DNA from: Noviherbaspirillum aridicola
GTDB taxonomy: Bacteria > Pseudomonadota > Gammaproteobacteria > Burkholderiales > Burkholderiaceae_D
DNA length: 64,000 bases
Reading direction: 5' to 3'
Assembly: GCF_019656455.1 (NCBI RefSeq)
Contig: NZ_BPMK01000020.1
Span: 1 to 64,000 of the forward strand
Made by a program: the position numbers and the translations under genes. Shown piece after piece: positions 52,538-61,558 of the stretch; within the stretch, counting starts at the first letter, position 1, and the number at the start of each line of letters is the position of its first letter. Below the pieces are notes generated by a model. That model worked only from the letters and a program-made list of their open reading frames with translations. It did not search any database and was not told the DNA's origin.

Positions 52538-53824
52538 ATGCGAAAAATAGCGCTCATCAGCGAACACGCGTCGCCGCTGGCCCGCCCGGGCAGCATCGAC
52601 AGCGGCGGCCAGAATGTCTACGTGGCACAACTGGCGATGCACCTGGCCCGACTCGGCTACCTCGTCGATGTCTTCACCCGCCGCGATGCGCAGGACCTGC
52701 AGCAGGTCGTCGACTGGATGCCCGGCGTGCGGGTGGTCCACGTTCCCGCCGGCCCGGCCCGCTTCATCCCCAAGGAAGCGATGCTGCCGCACATGGAACA
52801 GTTCGCGCGCTTCATGATCCGCTTCGCGCGGCGCGAGCAGATCGGCTACGACCTGCTGCACGCGAACTTCTTCATGTCCGGCATGGTGGCCCGATCCGTC
52901 GGCCGCGCGCTCGGCCTGCCCTTCGTGATCACCTTCCATGCCCTCGGCCGCGTGCGCCGGCTGTCGCAGAAGGAAGCGGACGGCTTCCCCGACGAGCGTT
53001 TCGACATCGAGGAAAGCCTGATGCGCGACGCCGACCGCGTCATCGCGGAATGCCCGCAGGACCGCGAGGACATGGAGCAGCTGTATCACGCGCCGTCCGA
53101 TCGCATTGACATCGTTCCCTGCGGTTTCGATCCCGACGAGTTCTGGCCGGTCACGCTCGACGCGCGCCAGCAGCTCGGCCTGTCGCGCGATGAATTCATC
53201 ATCCTTCAGCTCGGCCGCATGGTGCCGCGCAAGGGCGTGGACAACGTGATCCAGGCCGCGGCCATCCTGCGCCACCGGCACGGCGTGCCGGTGCGCCTGC
53301 TGGTGGTCGGCGGCAACGCCGAAACGCCCGACGTCGCAACCACGCCCGAGCTGGGCCGCCTGATGCGGATGACCGAAGAGCTCGGCATCGGCGACTGCGT
53401 CACCTTCACCGGGCAGCGGCAGCGCGGGCAGCTGCGCTATTACTACAGCGCGGCGAATGTCTTCGTCACCACGCCCTGGTACGAGCCTTTCGGCATCACC
53501 CCGCTGGAGGCGATGGCCTGCGGCACGCCCGTGGTGGGCAGCAATGTCGGCGGCATCAAGACCACCGTGGTCGATGGCGAGACCGGCTGCCTGGTGCCGC
53601 CCAAGGATCCCGAGGCGCTCGCCGGGCGCCTCGAGTGGCTCTACCGCCACCCGCACGCCGCGCAGCGCATGGGCTGGTCGGGCATGCGGCGCGCCTGGCA
53701 GAACTTCACCTGGCGCCATGTCGCCGAAAACGTGGCCGCTGTGTACGAGAGCGTCCTCGTGCCGGCCGGGAGCTACCCGATCCCGTCGCGCGTCGCCGCC
53801 GGCGAGGTCGGTTTGCGCAGCTAG
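52538..53824 (+). CDS. Family 4 glycosyltransferase
   Basis: This 428-residue protein is a GT-B enzyme. The N-terminal domain opens MRKIALISEHASPLA and has SGGQNVYVAQLA; the C-terminal domain has LGRMVPRKGVDNVI, the conserved EPFGITPLEAMACGTPVVG donor site and a DGETGCLVPP loop. The glycine-rich N-terminal motif resembles sucrose-phosphate synthase and MshA-type transferases. It starts a plus-strand run with the SDR, GmhB and heptosyltransferase genes, so it may act on lipopolysaccharide or a related glycan. Confidence 0.9.
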   Translation: MRKIALISEHASPLARPGSIDSGGQNVYVAQLAMHLARLGYLVDVFTRRDAQDLQQVVDWMPGVRVVHVPAGPARFIPKEAMLPHMEQFARFMIRFARREQIGYDLLHANFFMSGMVARSVGRALGLPFVITFHALGRVRRLSQKEADGFPDERFDIEESLMRDADRVIAECPQDREDMEQLYHAPSDRIDIVPCGFDPDEFWPVTLDARQQLGLSRDEFIILQLGRMVPRKGVDNVIQAAAILRHRHGVPVRLLVVGGNAETPDVATTPELGRLMRMTEELGIGDCVTFTGQRQRGQLRYYYSAANVFVTTPWYEPFGITPLEAMACGTPVVGSNVGGIKTTVVDGETGCLVPPKDPEALAGRLEWLYRHPHAAQRMGWSGMRRAWQNFTWRHVAENVAAVYESVLVPAGSYPIPSRVAAGEVGLRS

Positions 53825-53918
53825 CGCCGGGCCACTGTTCCGCTTGCATCAATAACGCCGGCTCCTGCACGGCATAAGCTGTTTTTTGTCCTTCAACCTT
53901 CAATACTGGGAGTGAGAA

Positions 53919-54686
53919 TTGAGCACAGCACAACTATCGAGTTATGTCGCCGACCCTGCGGAAGCCAGCCAGCTCGCGGGCAAGACGATTCTCGTCACCG
54001 GCGGCGCGAGCGGCCTGGGCGCCGCCCTCTGCCACGTGCTTTCCGGTTCGGGCGCGACCGTGATCGTCGCCGACCTCAAGCTCGACAAGGCGCAGACCGT
54101 GGCGCAGCTGCTTGAATCCGGCGGCGGCAAGGCCCATGCGCTGGCCCTGAACGTGGGCGACCCGGCCGCAGCCGAGCAGGCCATCAACGACACCGTCTCG
54201 CGCTTCGGCCGTCTCGACGTGCTCATCAACAACGCCGGCACCGACGTCACCTGCCCGGTCGAGGAACTGGCGATCGAGGACTGGGACCGCGTGATGAAGA
54301 CGAATCTCTACGGCCCCTTCCTGCTGTCCAAGTTCGCGGCGCGCCACATGAAGAACGGCGGCGGCCAGATCATCAACATCGCCTCCACCGCCGCCAAGCG
54401 CGCCTGGCCCAACGCCTCCGCCTACCATGCGAGCAAGTGGGGCCTGCTCGGCCTGTCGCACGCGCTGCATGCGGAACTGCGGCCGATGAACATCAAGGTC
54501 ACCGCGGTGCTCGCCGGCGGCATGCGCACGCCTTTCCTGCTCGACCGCTTCCCCGACATCGACGTCTCCACCCTGCAGGACCCGGTCAATGTCGCCAGGG
54601 CGGTCAAGGGCGTGATCCTGCTGCCGGAGCAGACCGTCATACCGGAGATCATGGTGCTGCCGATGAAGGAAAGCTCCTGGCCCTGA
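53919..54686 (+). CDS. Short-chain dehydrogenase/reductase
   Basis: This 255-residue oxidoreductase has the cofactor motif TGGASGLG (27-34), NNAG, the catalytic Ser in NIASTAAK and YHASK. It would use NAD(P)H on a hydroxyl or keto group of a sugar or lipid. The start is TTG at 53919, with GGGAG about eight bases upstream; TTG may keep expression low. It lies between the family 4 glycosyltransferase and gmhB, so a sugar-nucleotide or heptose substrate is plausible but unproven. Confidence 0.88.
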   Translation: MSTAQLSSYVADPAEASQLAGKTILVTGGASGLGAALCHVLSGSGATVIVADLKLDKAQTVAQLLESGGGKAHALALNVGDPAAAEQAINDTVSRFGRLDVLINNAGTDVTCPVEELAIEDWDRVMKTNLYGPFLLSKFAARHMKNGGGQIINIASTAAKRAWPNASAYHASKWGLLGLSHALHAELRPMNIKVTAVLAGGMRTPFLLDRFPDIDVSTLQDPVNVARAVKGVILLPEQTVIPEIMVLPMKESSWP

Positions 54687-54749
54687 TCCTGCTATCCGGG
54701 CAATGCCGCCAAGGCATTGCCCCCGCCCTCCTCACCGGACACGCCCCTC

Positions 54750-55352
54750 ATGCGCGCAATCTTTCTCGACAAGGACGGGACGCTGGTGGAAGACATTCCA
54801 TACAACGTCAACCCGTCGCTGCTTGAATTCACCTGGCAGGCCGGCCAGGCGCTGCAGATCCTGCAGCAGCTCGGCTATGCCCTGATCGTGGTCACCAACC
54901 AGTCCGGCGTCGCCAAGGGCCTGTTCACCGAGACCGCGTTGCAGCCGATACACAACCGCCTGTGCGAGCGGCTGGCGCAATACGGCGTCACGCTCGCCGG
55001 CTTCTATTACTGTCCGCACAGCCCCGACGGCACCGTGGCGCGCTATGCGACCGCCTGCACCTGCCGCAAGCCGATGCCCGGCATGCTGCTTCGCGCCGCC
55101 CATGAACACGGCATCGACCTGTCGCAGTCCTGGATGATCGGCGACATCCTCAATGACGTGGAGGCGGGACGCCGCGCGGGCTGCCGCACGGTGCTGATCG
55201 ACAACGGCAATGAAACCGAATGGAAAATGTCGCCGCTGCGCACGCCCGACCTCACCGCGCAGAACCTGTATGAGGCGGCCACGCTGATTGCGCGCGAGCA
55301 TGCGGGCAGGCAGGGCCAGGCCCCGGCAGGCGGGGAGTTGGCGGCCCCATGA
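54750..55352 (+). CDS. gmhB: D-glycero-D-manno-heptose 1,7-bisphosphate phosphatase-like HAD protein
   Basis: This 200-residue HAD-IIIA phosphatase has the DxD nucleophile pair in FLDKDGTLVED, the loop VVTNQSGVAKGLF and the zinc-binding CPHSPDGTV ... CTCRKPMPGML of GmhB. The later MIGDILNDVEAG holds the second acidic pair. It prepares ADP-heptose precursors for lipopolysaccharide. ATG 54750 begins at the conserved domain. The next gene starts in a four-base overlap (ATGA), linking it to the heptosyltransferase. Confidence 0.92.
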   Translation: MRAIFLDKDGTLVEDIPYNVNPSLLEFTWQAGQALQILQQLGYALIVVTNQSGVAKGLFTETALQPIHNRLCERLAQYGVTLAGFYYCPHSPDGTVARYATACTCRKPMPGMLLRAAHEHGIDLSQSWMIGDILNDVEAGRRAGCRTVLIDNGNETEWKMSPLRTPDLTAQNLYEAATLIAREHAGRQGQAPAGGELAAP

Positions 55353-56473
55353 ATGCATCGTCCTGGCAGCGCGCCGAACGCATACTCTGCATACGGCTGG
55401 ATTATCTCGGCGACGTGCTGATGACCACGCCCGCGATCCGGGCGCTGCGCGACACCCTGCCCGGCCGCCACATCACGCTGCTGACCTCGGGCAGCGGCGC
55501 CGCCGTCGCCCGCTACATACCCCAGATCGACGACACCATCGTGTATCCCGCGCCCTGGCTCAAGAGCAGCGCCGCGCATGATCGCGGCGAAGACTTCGCG
55601 ATGATCGAGCGGCTTGCCGCGGGACGCTACGACGCGGCCGTGATCTTTACCGTCTACAGCCAGAACCCGATGCCGGCCGCGATGATGTGCTACCTCGCCG
55701 GCATCCCGCTGCGCCTCGCGCACTGCCGCGAAAACCCGTACCAGATGCTGACCGACTGGGTCAGGGAAACCGAACCGGAGTCGGGCGTGCGGCACGAGGT
55801 GCAACGCCAGCTCGACCTGGTCGCGGCGGTCGGCGCGCGGCCGCTGGACACCAGGCTTTCCCTGCAGGTGGAAGACGCCGACCGCCGCGCGGTGCGCGAG
55901 CGTCTCGGCGCGATGGGCATTGCGCCGGGCAGCCGCTGGATCGCGATTCATCCCGGCGCCACCGCCGCGTCGCGACGCTATCCGCCCGAGCTGTTCAGGC
56001 AGGTGGCCGCCGCGCTGCTCGCGCAGCAGGACTGCCAGCTGGTCTTCACCGGCGGCGGCGACGAGGCGCCGCTGGTCGAGCAGATCCGGAGCGGCCTGCC
56101 CCGCACCCACAGCCTGGCGGGCATGCTGCAGCTCGGCGAACTCGCGGCCCTGCTGGCCGAGGCGCCCCTGCTCATCTCCAACAACACCGGGCCGGCGCAC
56201 ATGGCCGCCGCGCTCGGCACACCGCTGGTCGACCTGTACGCGCTGACCAATCCGCAGCACACGCCCTGGCAGGTGCGCAGCAAGGTGCTGTACCAGGAGG
56301 TCGACTGCGCCTTCTGCTACAAGAGCGCCTGCCCGCATGGCCACAACCGCTGCCTGACCGACGTCAGGCCCGCCCGGGTCGTCGCGGCGGCGCATGAACT
56401 GCTGCAGGGCGGAGGCAGCGCCGCCGCCGCGACCGGCATCGTTCGCCTCGCGGGCGCCATCCGCGCGGCCTGA
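55349..56473 (+). CDS. Family 9 glycosyltransferase (heptosyltransferase-like)
   Basis: This 374-residue protein matches ADP-heptose:lipopolysaccharide heptosyltransferases. It opens ILCIRLDYLGDVLMTTPAIR, has WIAIHPGATAASRRYPPELF in the C-terminal domain, and the donor motif ISNNTGPAHMAAALGTP. The C-terminus has an unusual cysteine group (CAFCYKSACPHGHNRC) that may bind metal. It is coupled to gmhB by a four-base overlap, which supports ADP-heptose transfer. Confidence 0.92.
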   Translation: MNASSWQRAERILCIRLDYLGDVLMTTPAIRALRDTLPGRHITLLTSGSGAAVARYIPQIDDTIVYPAPWLKSSAAHDRGEDFAMIERLAAGRYDAAVIFTVYSQNPMPAAMMCYLAGIPLRLAHCRENPYQMLTDWVRETEPESGVRHEVQRQLDLVAAVGARPLDTRLSLQVEDADRRAVRERLGAMGIAPGSRWIAIHPGATAASRRYPPELFRQVAAALLAQQDCQLVFTGGGDEAPLVEQIRSGLPRTHSLAGMLQLGELAALLAEAPLLISNNTGPAHMAAALGTPLVDLYALTNPQHTPWQVRSKVLYQEVDCAFCYKSACPHGHNRCLTDVRPARVVAAAHELLQGGGSAAAATGIVRLAGAIRAA

Positions 56474-56635
56474 GCGCAGTTTTTACATCTGCATGCAAAA
56501 ACGGCGGGGCTGTGTGGCGTGGCTGCCTCATTTCCATCGGTTGCGCATAAAAATTCGATTGACCGAGGTCATGAGCCGTGCTCGTTTTTCCGCTGTGCCG
56601 GGCCGCCACCGGTGGCAGTCGCCGGATGCGGAGGA

Positions 56636-56651
56636 TGGCATGGAGCTTGCG
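56636..56651 (+). promoter_or_regulatory. Sigma-54 promoter candidate of the hemerythrin gene
   Basis: TGGCATGGAGCTTGCG matches TGGCAYG-N4-TTGC with all invariant bases, differing only in the last position. It lies 37 bases before the ATG, giving a short leader that still includes the AGGAG site. Confidence 0.6.
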
Positions 56652-56687
56652 AATCGGACGATACGCAGCTAACTACAGGAGAACAAC

Positions 56688-57281
56688 ATGCCACGCAACG
56701 CGACTTCCAAGACCGCAGCCAAATCCGCCAAGCCGGCGCCGCGCGCGGAAAAGAAAGCCGATGTCATCAAGATCCTGACCGAAGACCACCGTCGCGTCAC
56801 CGAAATGTTCGACGAGTTCGAGAAGATGAAGAAGAAGGGCGACGCCGACGAGGAAGCCAAGCAATACATCGTGGAAACCTGCTGCGCCGAGCTGACCATA
56901 CACGCGCAGCTGGAAGAAGAAATCTTCTACCCGGCCGCGCGCGAGGCGATCGACGATCTCGACCTGCTGGACGAAGCCGAGGTCGAGCACGCATCCGCCA
57001 AGCAGCTGATCAGCGAGCTGTCGGCGATGCAGCCGGGCGACGACCTGTACGACGCCAAGTTCACCGTGCTCGGCGAATACGTGAAGCATCACATCGAAGA
57101 GGAAGAGGGAGAACTCTTCAAGAAGGTGAAGAAGTCCGAACTCGATCTGGAAGAGCTGGCGGAAGAAATCCTGCAGCGCCGCATGGAGCTGCGCGAAGAA
57201 CTCGGCATTTCCTCCGACGAGGAAGAAATGGAAGCCGAGGAAGCACCGAGCACTTCCCGCAAGAAGCGCAGCGTGCATTGA
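56688..57281 (+). CDS. Hemerythrin HHE-domain protein
   Basis: This 197-residue protein has a Lys/Ala-rich N-terminus (1-25) and a four-helix hemerythrin domain. Its diiron ligands are spread in EDHRRVTEMFDEF, AQLEEEIFYPA, VEHASAKQLI and VKHHIEEEEGELF. An acidic, basic-tailed C-terminus follows. It may bind oxygen or nitric oxide or store iron. CAGGAG precedes the ATG. A sigma-54 promoter candidate lies upstream; two weak hairpins without T tracts follow the gene. Confidence 0.9.
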   Translation: MPRNATSKTAAKSAKPAPRAEKKADVIKILTEDHRRVTEMFDEFEKMKKKGDADEEAKQYIVETCCAELTIHAQLEEEIFYPAAREAIDDLDLLDEAEVEHASAKQLISELSAMQPGDDLYDAKFTVLGEYVKHHIEEEEGELFKKVKKSELDLEELAEEILQRRMELREELGISSDEEEMEAEEAPSTSRKKRSVH

Positions 57282-57391
57282 TACGGGCGCCTGCCCGCGG
57301 AAAGGCAATCCTTGGGCAACGGCGCGATCCGTTGCCTGGCCCGGGCGGCGATGTCCGCCGCCCACATGTATAGAGTGAAGAAAGGCTGCTT

Positions 57392-58033
57392 GTGATCTTG
57401 CCTGAAACGGAACTGCATCCCTCCTCAACCAAGCCGACGCATGCGGTGGACATCCTGGCCTTTGTCGAAGCCCAGGAGATTCCGCCCGATTATTTCGACA
57501 CCCCCTATACCCTGTCGCCGGCGCCAGGAGGCGAAAAAGCCTACGCGCTGCTGCGCGAGACGCTGCGCCGCACCCGCCGCATCGGCATCGCCTACGTGGT
57601 GATCCGCTCGCGCCGGCATCTCGCCGCGCTGGTGCCGCAGGGACAGTCGCTGGTGCTCAATACCCTGCGCTGGACCAATGAGGCGGGCGACGACGACTAC
57701 TTCGGCATGCCGGAGGAAGAAGCGCTGCAGGCGCGCGAGCTGGCGATGATGTCACCGCACTGGTGCGAAGCCCGCGAGAACGACTGGGATCTCGGCTGGC
57801 ACCGGCAATCCTATGAGCGGGACTTCGACACGCTTGCACTGCACACCGACAAGCTGGACAGCCGGCCCGCCATTGTGGTCGAGGAGCTCGATGCCTTCGA
57901 TGACGATGACGACGACCCCGATTATGACGACTATCTGAGCTACACCCTGCGCGCGCGGCCGCACCGCCCCGACGGCCATGCGATACGGCGCGGCCGCGGC
58001 GCGGCCGTCCACTGGCGCGGGCGCAGACGATGA
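57392..58033 (+). CDS. Short Ku-like protein lacking the N-terminal third
   Basis: This 213-residue protein matches the middle and part of the end of bacterial Ku, the double-strand-break protein of non-homologous end joining. Examples are [41 protein letters not shown] and [16 protein letters not shown]. Bacterial Ku is usually 250-300 residues; here about 80-90 N-terminal residues are absent, and an in-frame stop at 57371 rules out an extension. The C-terminus is acidic then basic. GTG start with AAAGG upstream. No ligase D gene is near. Function in repair is doubtful. Confidence 0.8.
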   Translation: MILPETELHPSSTKPTHAVDILAFVEAQEIPPDYFDTPYTLSPAPGGEKAYALLRETLRRTRRIGIAYVVIRSRRHLAALVPQGQSLVLNTLRWTNEAGDDDYFGMPEEEALQARELAMMSPHWCEARENDWDLGWHRQSYERDFDTLALHTDKLDSRPAIVVEELDAFDDDDDDPDYDDYLSYTLRARPHRPDGHAIRRGRGAAVHWRGRRR

Positions 58034-58069
58034 CGATTTCCTGAGGCGAAGCTATGCCTGTTCGGCTTG

Positions 58070-58099
58070 CAGGGCGCTAACACCGCCCTGCTTTTTTTT
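58070..58099 (+). terminator. Rho-independent terminator after the Ku-like gene
   Basis: Stem CAGGGCG/CGCCCTG with a seven-base loop is followed by C and eight T, 36 bases past the stop codon. Confidence 0.9.
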
Positions 58100-58211
58100 G
58101 GCCTGGCGGCGACGGAACCGCGCTTGCCGGAATGTCTCTATACGGCTACCACCTCCGCGCCGGCGCGCGCGCTGCGTCGGACCATCCCCTTCCGCATCGA
58201 AAGGTTCCGTC

Positions 58212-59816
58212 ATGAACGAGCAAAAGCCCATACTCACGACCCGACAGGGCCACCCGGTCAGCGACAACCAGGCGCTGCGCTCCGTCGGCGAACGCGGCCC
58301 CGCCACCCTGGAAAACTACCAGTTCATCGAGAAGATCACGCATTTCGACAGGGAGCGCATCCCCGAGCGCGTCGTGCATGCCCGCGGTACCGGCGCCCAT
58401 GGCTGGTTCGAAGCCTACGGCCGCATCGGCAACGAGCCGGCGTCCAAATACACGCGCGCCAAGGTGCTGAACCAGACCGGCGTGCGCACCCCGGTGTTCC
58501 TGCGCTTCTCCACCGTCATCGGCGGACGCGAATCTCCCGAGACGGCGCGCGATCCGCGCGGCTTCGCGATCAAGTTCAAGACCGTCGACGGCAACTGGGA
58601 CCTGGTCGGCAACAACCTCAAGGTCTTCTTCATCCGCGACGCCATCAAATTCCCGGACATGATCCACGCGTTCAAGCCGGACCCGGTGACGAACCGCCAG
58701 GAGCCGTGGCGCTTCTACGACTTCGTCTCGCAGTCGCCGGAGACCCTGCACATGGTCACCTGGGTCAAGAGCCCCTGGGGCATTCCCGCCAACTACCGGG
58801 AGATGGAAGGATCGGGCGTCAATACCTACAAGCTGGTCAATGACCAGGGCGTGGCGCACCTGGTGAAATTCCACTTCCAGCCCAGGCAGGGCGTGCGCAA
58901 TCTCACCGCCGCGCAGGCGGCGGAGATCCAGGCCCAGGACGTCGGCCACGCCACCCGCGACCTCTACGAGGCGATCGAGCGCGGCGACTATCCGGAATGG
59001 GAATTCTGCGTGCAGATCATGAGCGACGACGAACATCCCGAACTGGACTTCGATCCGCTCGACGATACCAAGCGCTGGCCGGAGGACAAGTTTCCGCTGC
59101 TGCCGGTGGGCCGGCTGGTGCTCGACCGCAATCCGGACAACGTGTTCGCCGAGACCGAGCAGTCCGCGTTCGGCACCGGCGTGCTCGTCGACGGCATCGA
59201 CTTTTCGGACGACAAGATGCTGCAGGGCCGCACCCTGTCCTACTCCGATACCCAGCGCTATCGCGTCGGTCCGAACTACCTGCAGCTGCCGATCAACGCA
59301 CCGCAGGAAAAGGCGCGCGCTCACACCAACCAGCGCGATGCCGCGATGGCCTACTATGTCGATCCGGCGGGCGGCAACAAGCACATCAACTATGAGCCGA
59401 GCATCCTCGGCGGCCTGCAGGAAGCGCCCAGACCGGCAAAGGACTATCACCAGTGGGTGGAAGGCCATCTCGGCCGCTACCAGACCACGCGCACCGGCGA
59501 CGACTACCGGCAGGCAGGCGAGCGCTACCGCACCTTCGAGGACTGGGAGCGCGACGAACTCGTCAGCAACATCGGCGGCGACCTCAAGCAATGCCCGGAG
59601 ACCATCCAGCTGCGCATGGTCTGGCACCTGTGGCACTGCGACGAGGATTATGGCCGCCGCGTGGCCCAGATCGCAGGCATCGACCTGGAAAAGGCCAAGG
59701 CACTTCCCCCGCTGCCCGGCAAGCCGGCGCCGCATCAGCGCCGCGACCAGCCGACCTACAGCAGCGGTCAGAAGGAAGCCCCGGCGCGCGTCGACGAGAC
59801 CGCCGGCGCCAAGTAG
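58212..59816 (+). CDS. Catalase, heme-dependent monofunctional
   Basis: This 534-residue enzyme breaks down hydrogen peroxide. The catalytic His56 is in [11 protein letters not shown], followed by [24 protein letters not shown] and the heme-ligand tyrosine in [10 protein letters not shown]. The C-terminal part continues [10 protein letters not shown] and is longer than in small-subunit catalases but lacks a flavodoxin domain. GAAAGG lies eight bases before ATG 58212; an upstream in-frame start would add unrelated residues. The ankyrin gene follows with no gap. Confidence 0.95.
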   Translation: MNEQKPILTTRQGHPVSDNQALRSVGERGPATLENYQFIEKITHFDRERIPERVVHARGTGAHGWFEAYGRIGNEPASKYTRAKVLNQTGVRTPVFLRFSTVIGGRESPETARDPRGFAIKFKTVDGNWDLVGNNLKVFFIRDAIKFPDMIHAFKPDPVTNRQEPWRFYDFVSQSPETLHMVTWVKSPWGIPANYREMEGSGVNTYKLVNDQGVAHLVKFHFQPRQGVRNLTAAQAAEIQAQDVGHATRDLYEAIERGDYPEWEFCVQIMSDDEHPELDFDPLDDTKRWPEDKFPLLPVGRLVLDRNPDNVFAETEQSAFGTGVLVDGIDFSDDKMLQGRTLSYSDTQRYRVGPNYLQLPINAPQEKARAHTNQRDAAMAYYVDPAGGNKHINYEPSILGGLQEAPRPAKDYHQWVEGHLGRYQTTRTGDDYRQAGERYRTFEDWERDELVSNIGGDLKQCPETIQLRMVWHLWHCDEDYGRRVAQIAGIDLEKAKALPPLPGKPAPHQRRDQPTYSSGQKEAPARVDETAGAK

Positions 59817-60389
59817 ATGCAAGGCGACCTGCAGGGCGGGAGCGATGCCGCCGGCAGTCCCGCCAGCACCGCCAGGCTGCCGCCGCTGGACGAAGAAACC
59901 CTGGCGCGCGTGCGCCAGGTCTTCGCCATGGTGCGCGCCGGCGACGCCGACCGGCTGCGACCGCTGCTCGAACACGGCCTTCCGCCCAACCTGCGCAATG
60001 AACAGGGCGACAGCCTGCTGATGCTCGCCTGCTATCACGGCCATGTCGAGACCGCCGCGCTGCTGCTGGACCACGGCGCCGATACCGAATTGCGAAACGA
60101 TCGCGGCCAGGCGCCGCTCGGCGGCGCCGCCTTCAAGGGCGATGCGGCGGTGGTTCGCCTGCTGCTCGACCGGGGCGCCGATATCGCCGGCGCCGGCACG
60201 GACGGGCGAACGGCGCTGATGCTGGCCGCCATGTTCAACCGGCTGGCGGTGATGGAGATGCTGCTCGCCGCGGGTGCCGACCCGCGTGCGCGCGACGCCA
60301 GCGGCATGTCGGCGCTGGACGCCGCCCTGAGCATGGGCGCGGCGGACACCGCCCGCCGGCTCGCCGCGGTACTCGCGGCGCCGCAATGA
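59817..60389 (+). CDS. Ankyrin-repeat protein coupled to the catalase
   Basis: This 190-residue protein has four to five ankyrin repeats (about 55-185, such as SLLMLACYHGHVETAALLLD and TALMLAAMFNRLAVMEMLLA). The ATG comes directly after the catalase stop. Such a pair is known in Pseudomonas as katB-ankB, where the ankyrin protein is needed for full catalase activity and binds heme, so the same role is likely here. It ends six bases before the convergent DUF421 gene. Confidence 0.9.
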   Translation: MQGDLQGGSDAAGSPASTARLPPLDEETLARVRQVFAMVRAGDADRLRPLLEHGLPPNLRNEQGDSLLMLACYHGHVETAALLLDHGADTELRNDRGQAPLGGAAFKGDAAVVRLLLDRGADIAGAGTDGRTALMLAAMFNRLAVMEMLLAAGADPRARDASGMSALDAALSMGAADTARRLAAVLAAPQ

Positions 60390-60395
60390 GCGACG

Positions 60396-60893
60396 CTATT
60401 CGCGGCGGATCACGCTGATCTGTCCATCGGTTTCCATGCAGGCGTAGCGGACCTGGTCCAGGGATTCCACGCCGTTCTGGCGCAGCCTGCGCCAGAGTTC
60501 ATCCTCGGTGATCAGTTCGCGGCGCATGTTGCGGTAGAGGATGCGGCCGTCGCGGACCAGCACCAGCGGACGGGGCTCCGCCAGGCGCCGGAAGAACGGC
60601 GAGTGATAGCTCAGCCAGTCGAACAGGTAGTTCCATCCGATCAGCACCGATACCAGCAGCATGCCGTCGCTGATGGACTTGTATTCGCCCGACATGCCGT
60701 TCTGCGCGGCGTCGGCGACGATCACCAGCAGCAGCACATCGGCGATGCCGACGGACCCGACGTCGCGCCGGATCACGAAGCGGAAGAGCACGAACAGAAA
60801 CCAGTAGATCATCGTGCCACGGACGATGATTTCGAGCGGTGACAAGCTCAGCTGGAAGAGTTCTTTCCAGTCGAGCTGCGCAAGCATATCCAT
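60396..60893 (-). CDS. DUF421 (YetF-like) membrane protein
   Basis: This 165-residue protein has three membrane helices (about 18-90) and a C-terminal YetF-like domain (about 95-165). It has RPLVLVRDGRILYRNMRRELIT and ends with QISVIRRE. Known members sit in the inner membrane and their function is unclear. GGAG precedes the ATG. It lies between the ankyrin gene and a terminator that serves the PRC-barrel gene upstream, so it is a separate unit. Confidence 0.85.
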   Translation of the reverse strand: MDMLAQLDWKELFQLSLSPLEIIVRGTMIYWFLFVLFRFVIRRDVGSVGIADVLLLVIVADAAQNGMSGEYKSISDGMLLVSVLIGWNYLFDWLSYHSPFFRRLAEPRPLVLVRDGRILYRNMRRELITEDELWRRLRQNGVESLDQVRYACMETDGQISVIRRE

Positions 60894-60924
60894 CTGCCTG
60901 TCTCCAAGGGCGGATCATGAGCGT

Positions 60925-60948
60925 GAAAAACGGCGCCCGAGGGCGCCG
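60925..60948 (-). terminator. Rho-independent terminator of the exported PRC-barrel gene
   Basis: Stem CGGCGCCC/GGGCGCCG with a very short loop is followed by TTTTT on the minus strand, 23 bases past the stop at 60971. Confidence 0.7.
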
Positions 60949-60970
60949 GCTGGTTGATGCGGGGGGCGGC

Positions 60971-61516
60971 TCAGCGCCTGTCGCCGCGGCCGGCGTTGCC
61001 GCTACCCGGCTTGCCGCTGCCGCCGGAGCTCGCGGCCGCCGGAGGCGTCCCGGCCGCGGACGCCTGTCCCGCATCTGTGGCGCGTCCGACCATGCGGTTC
61101 CAGTAGCGGTCGATGTCTTCGCTCCAGCGCTGGTTGCCGGTATCCGGCCACTCGCCCATGTCGAAGCCGGGCGCCTGGGCGATCACCTCGCGGTCGGCAT
61201 CGAGGACGTAATTGCGGCCGCTCTCGCTCGGCATCAGCGCCCGCCACGGCACCGGATGCAGCTTGCGCCCGCCGAAGCCGAGAATCGCGTAAGCCACCTC
61301 GCCGCGCGCGCTGTCGAGGAGCAGATCCTTGACTTCGCCGATCTTGCGGTCCCTGGCGTCGTGGACCGCGGCGCCGATGATGCGGCTGCCGCGGTAGAGC
61401 TCCTGCTGATCGAGCGAAGGCTTGCCGGCGCGCCCGCCTTCCGCGGTCGCGGCCATCGACGCCGTCGACGACATCGCCAGGATGGCGACAAGGGCCGTCG
61501 TCACCAGTCTTTTCAT
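60971..61516 (-). CDS. Exported PRC-barrel domain protein
   Basis: This 181-residue protein has a signal peptide (about 1-22, ending SMAAT). A PRC-barrel domain (about 40-115, LYRGSRIIGAAVHDARDRKI ... EVAYAILGFGGRKLHPVPW) is followed by a Gly/Ser/Ala-rich tail. It would act in the periplasm. GGAGG lies four to five bases before the ATG. It follows the sugar flavoprotein gene on the minus strand by 42 bases but has its own terminator. Confidence 0.85.
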   Translation of the reverse strand: MKRLVTTALVAILAMSSTASMAATAEGGRAGKPSLDQQELYRGSRIIGAAVHDARDRKIGEVKDLLLDSARGEVAYAILGFGGRKLHPVPWRALMPSESGRNYVLDADREVIAQAPGFDMGEWPDTGNQRWSEDIDRYWNRMVGRATDAGQASAAGTPPAAASSGGSGKPGSGNAGRGDRR

Positions 61517-61558
61517 GCCGCCTCCGTCGGTTGGCTCAGGCCATTGCGCTTCATCCGG

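Noticed and set aside
57314-57366. Two hairpins after the hemerythrin gene as a terminator
   Set aside because: Stems are present, but neither has a T tract, so rho-independent termination is not supported.
58146-60386. Minus-strand frame of 746 codons over catalase and ankyrin genes
   Set aside because: Shadow of strongly supported genes.
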